A DNA stretch of 18,866 nt, from contig JALLAZ010000236.1 in the NCBI GenBank assembly GCA_036939755.1, forward strand, positions 1 through 18,866. The letters are read 5' to 3'. The DNA is from Stephanodiscus triporus (Eukaryota; Bacillariophyta; Thalassiosirophyceae; Thalassiosirales; Thalassiosiraceae). Under the pieces are notes generated by a model. That model was not told the DNA's origin, did not search any database, and was given only the letters and a program-made list of their open reading frames with translations. The position numbers and the translations under genes were made by a program. Within the stretch, counting starts at the first letter, position 1; each line of letters opens with the position of its first letter. Below are positions 18,718-18,866 of the stretch, piece by piece.

Positions 18718-18866
18718 GTTTACCGGCGCCGTCCTAAGAAAGCAACTCTATTGATATTGGAAAAACTCTTCAAATATTTACCTGCTTTTTTCGAAAACGT
18801 CCAGTTGGGTCGTTTTTGTTATCTGGCAGCAGCACTTTGAAGAGAATTTGGTTCTTAATCCAATTT
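18718..18866 (-). promoter_or_regulatory. upstream flank of the MFS gene
   Basis: This 149-bp end of the window lies upstream of the MFS start codon and is AT-richer than the coding region. No defined promoter element can be named; the window ends here. Confidence 0.35.

Noticed and set aside
17848..18840. 330-codon plus-strand open frame opposite the MFS gene
   Set aside because: It is a shadow of GC-rich codons; the minus-strand frame encodes coherent membrane helices.

Overview
The window looks like nuclear DNA of a stramenopile alga, most likely a diatom. One gene carries a diatom-type three-part plastid and thylakoid targeting sequence (signal peptide, SSA-W cleavage context, then twin-arginine and ANA). 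Introns are few and short (74-188 bp, inferred from splice signals and reading-frame continuity). The genes are eukaryotic families: PPR-SMR, GYF/GIGYF-like, DUF3638/DUF3645 and an FLVCR/SLC49-like MFS carrier. Most coding DNA is GC-rich and full of in-frame trinucleotide repeats (GAC/GTC, GCC), so almost every strand and frame shows spurious ORFs. The species cannot be named from this.

Layout. 1-1508: AT-richer sequence with no supported gene, holding several small inverted and direct repeats. 1509-2455 (-): two-exon thylakoid-lumen protein, possibly related to Psb31/PsbQ-type photosystem II proteins. 2456-2770: short divergent intergenic promoter region. 2771-7929 (+): two-exon, about 1,687-residue PPR protein with a C-terminal Smr domain and a very acidic, repeat-built N-terminal part. 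7930-8776: intergenic, ending in a (CT)n tract directly beyond the stop codon of the next gene. 8777 to about 11496 (-): GYF-domain protein with a GIGYF-like C-terminus; its 5' end needs either a short intron or a 1-nt frame correction. 11515-12015: GC-rich divergent spacer. About 12016-15504 (+): C-terminal part of a DUF3638/DUF3645 giant-protein family member with three introns (one apparently GC-AG), one 1-nt frame break in a T5 run, and no visible 5' part. 15505-15831: AT-rich gap with two unexplained open frames. 15832-18717 (-): two-exon, 925-residue, 12-TM MFS carrier of FLVCR type. 18718-18866: its upstream flank.

The genes do not form an operon-like system. The clearest functional link is the divergent pair of the lumen protein and the PPR-SMR protein, which may both act in the plastid and share a 315-bp intergenic region. 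The most interesting segment is the DUF3638/DUF3645 gene: read across its introns it shows a nearly complete helicase superfamily 2/SecA-like motif series, sits in DNA much poorer in GC than its neighbours, and appears truncated and frameshifted.
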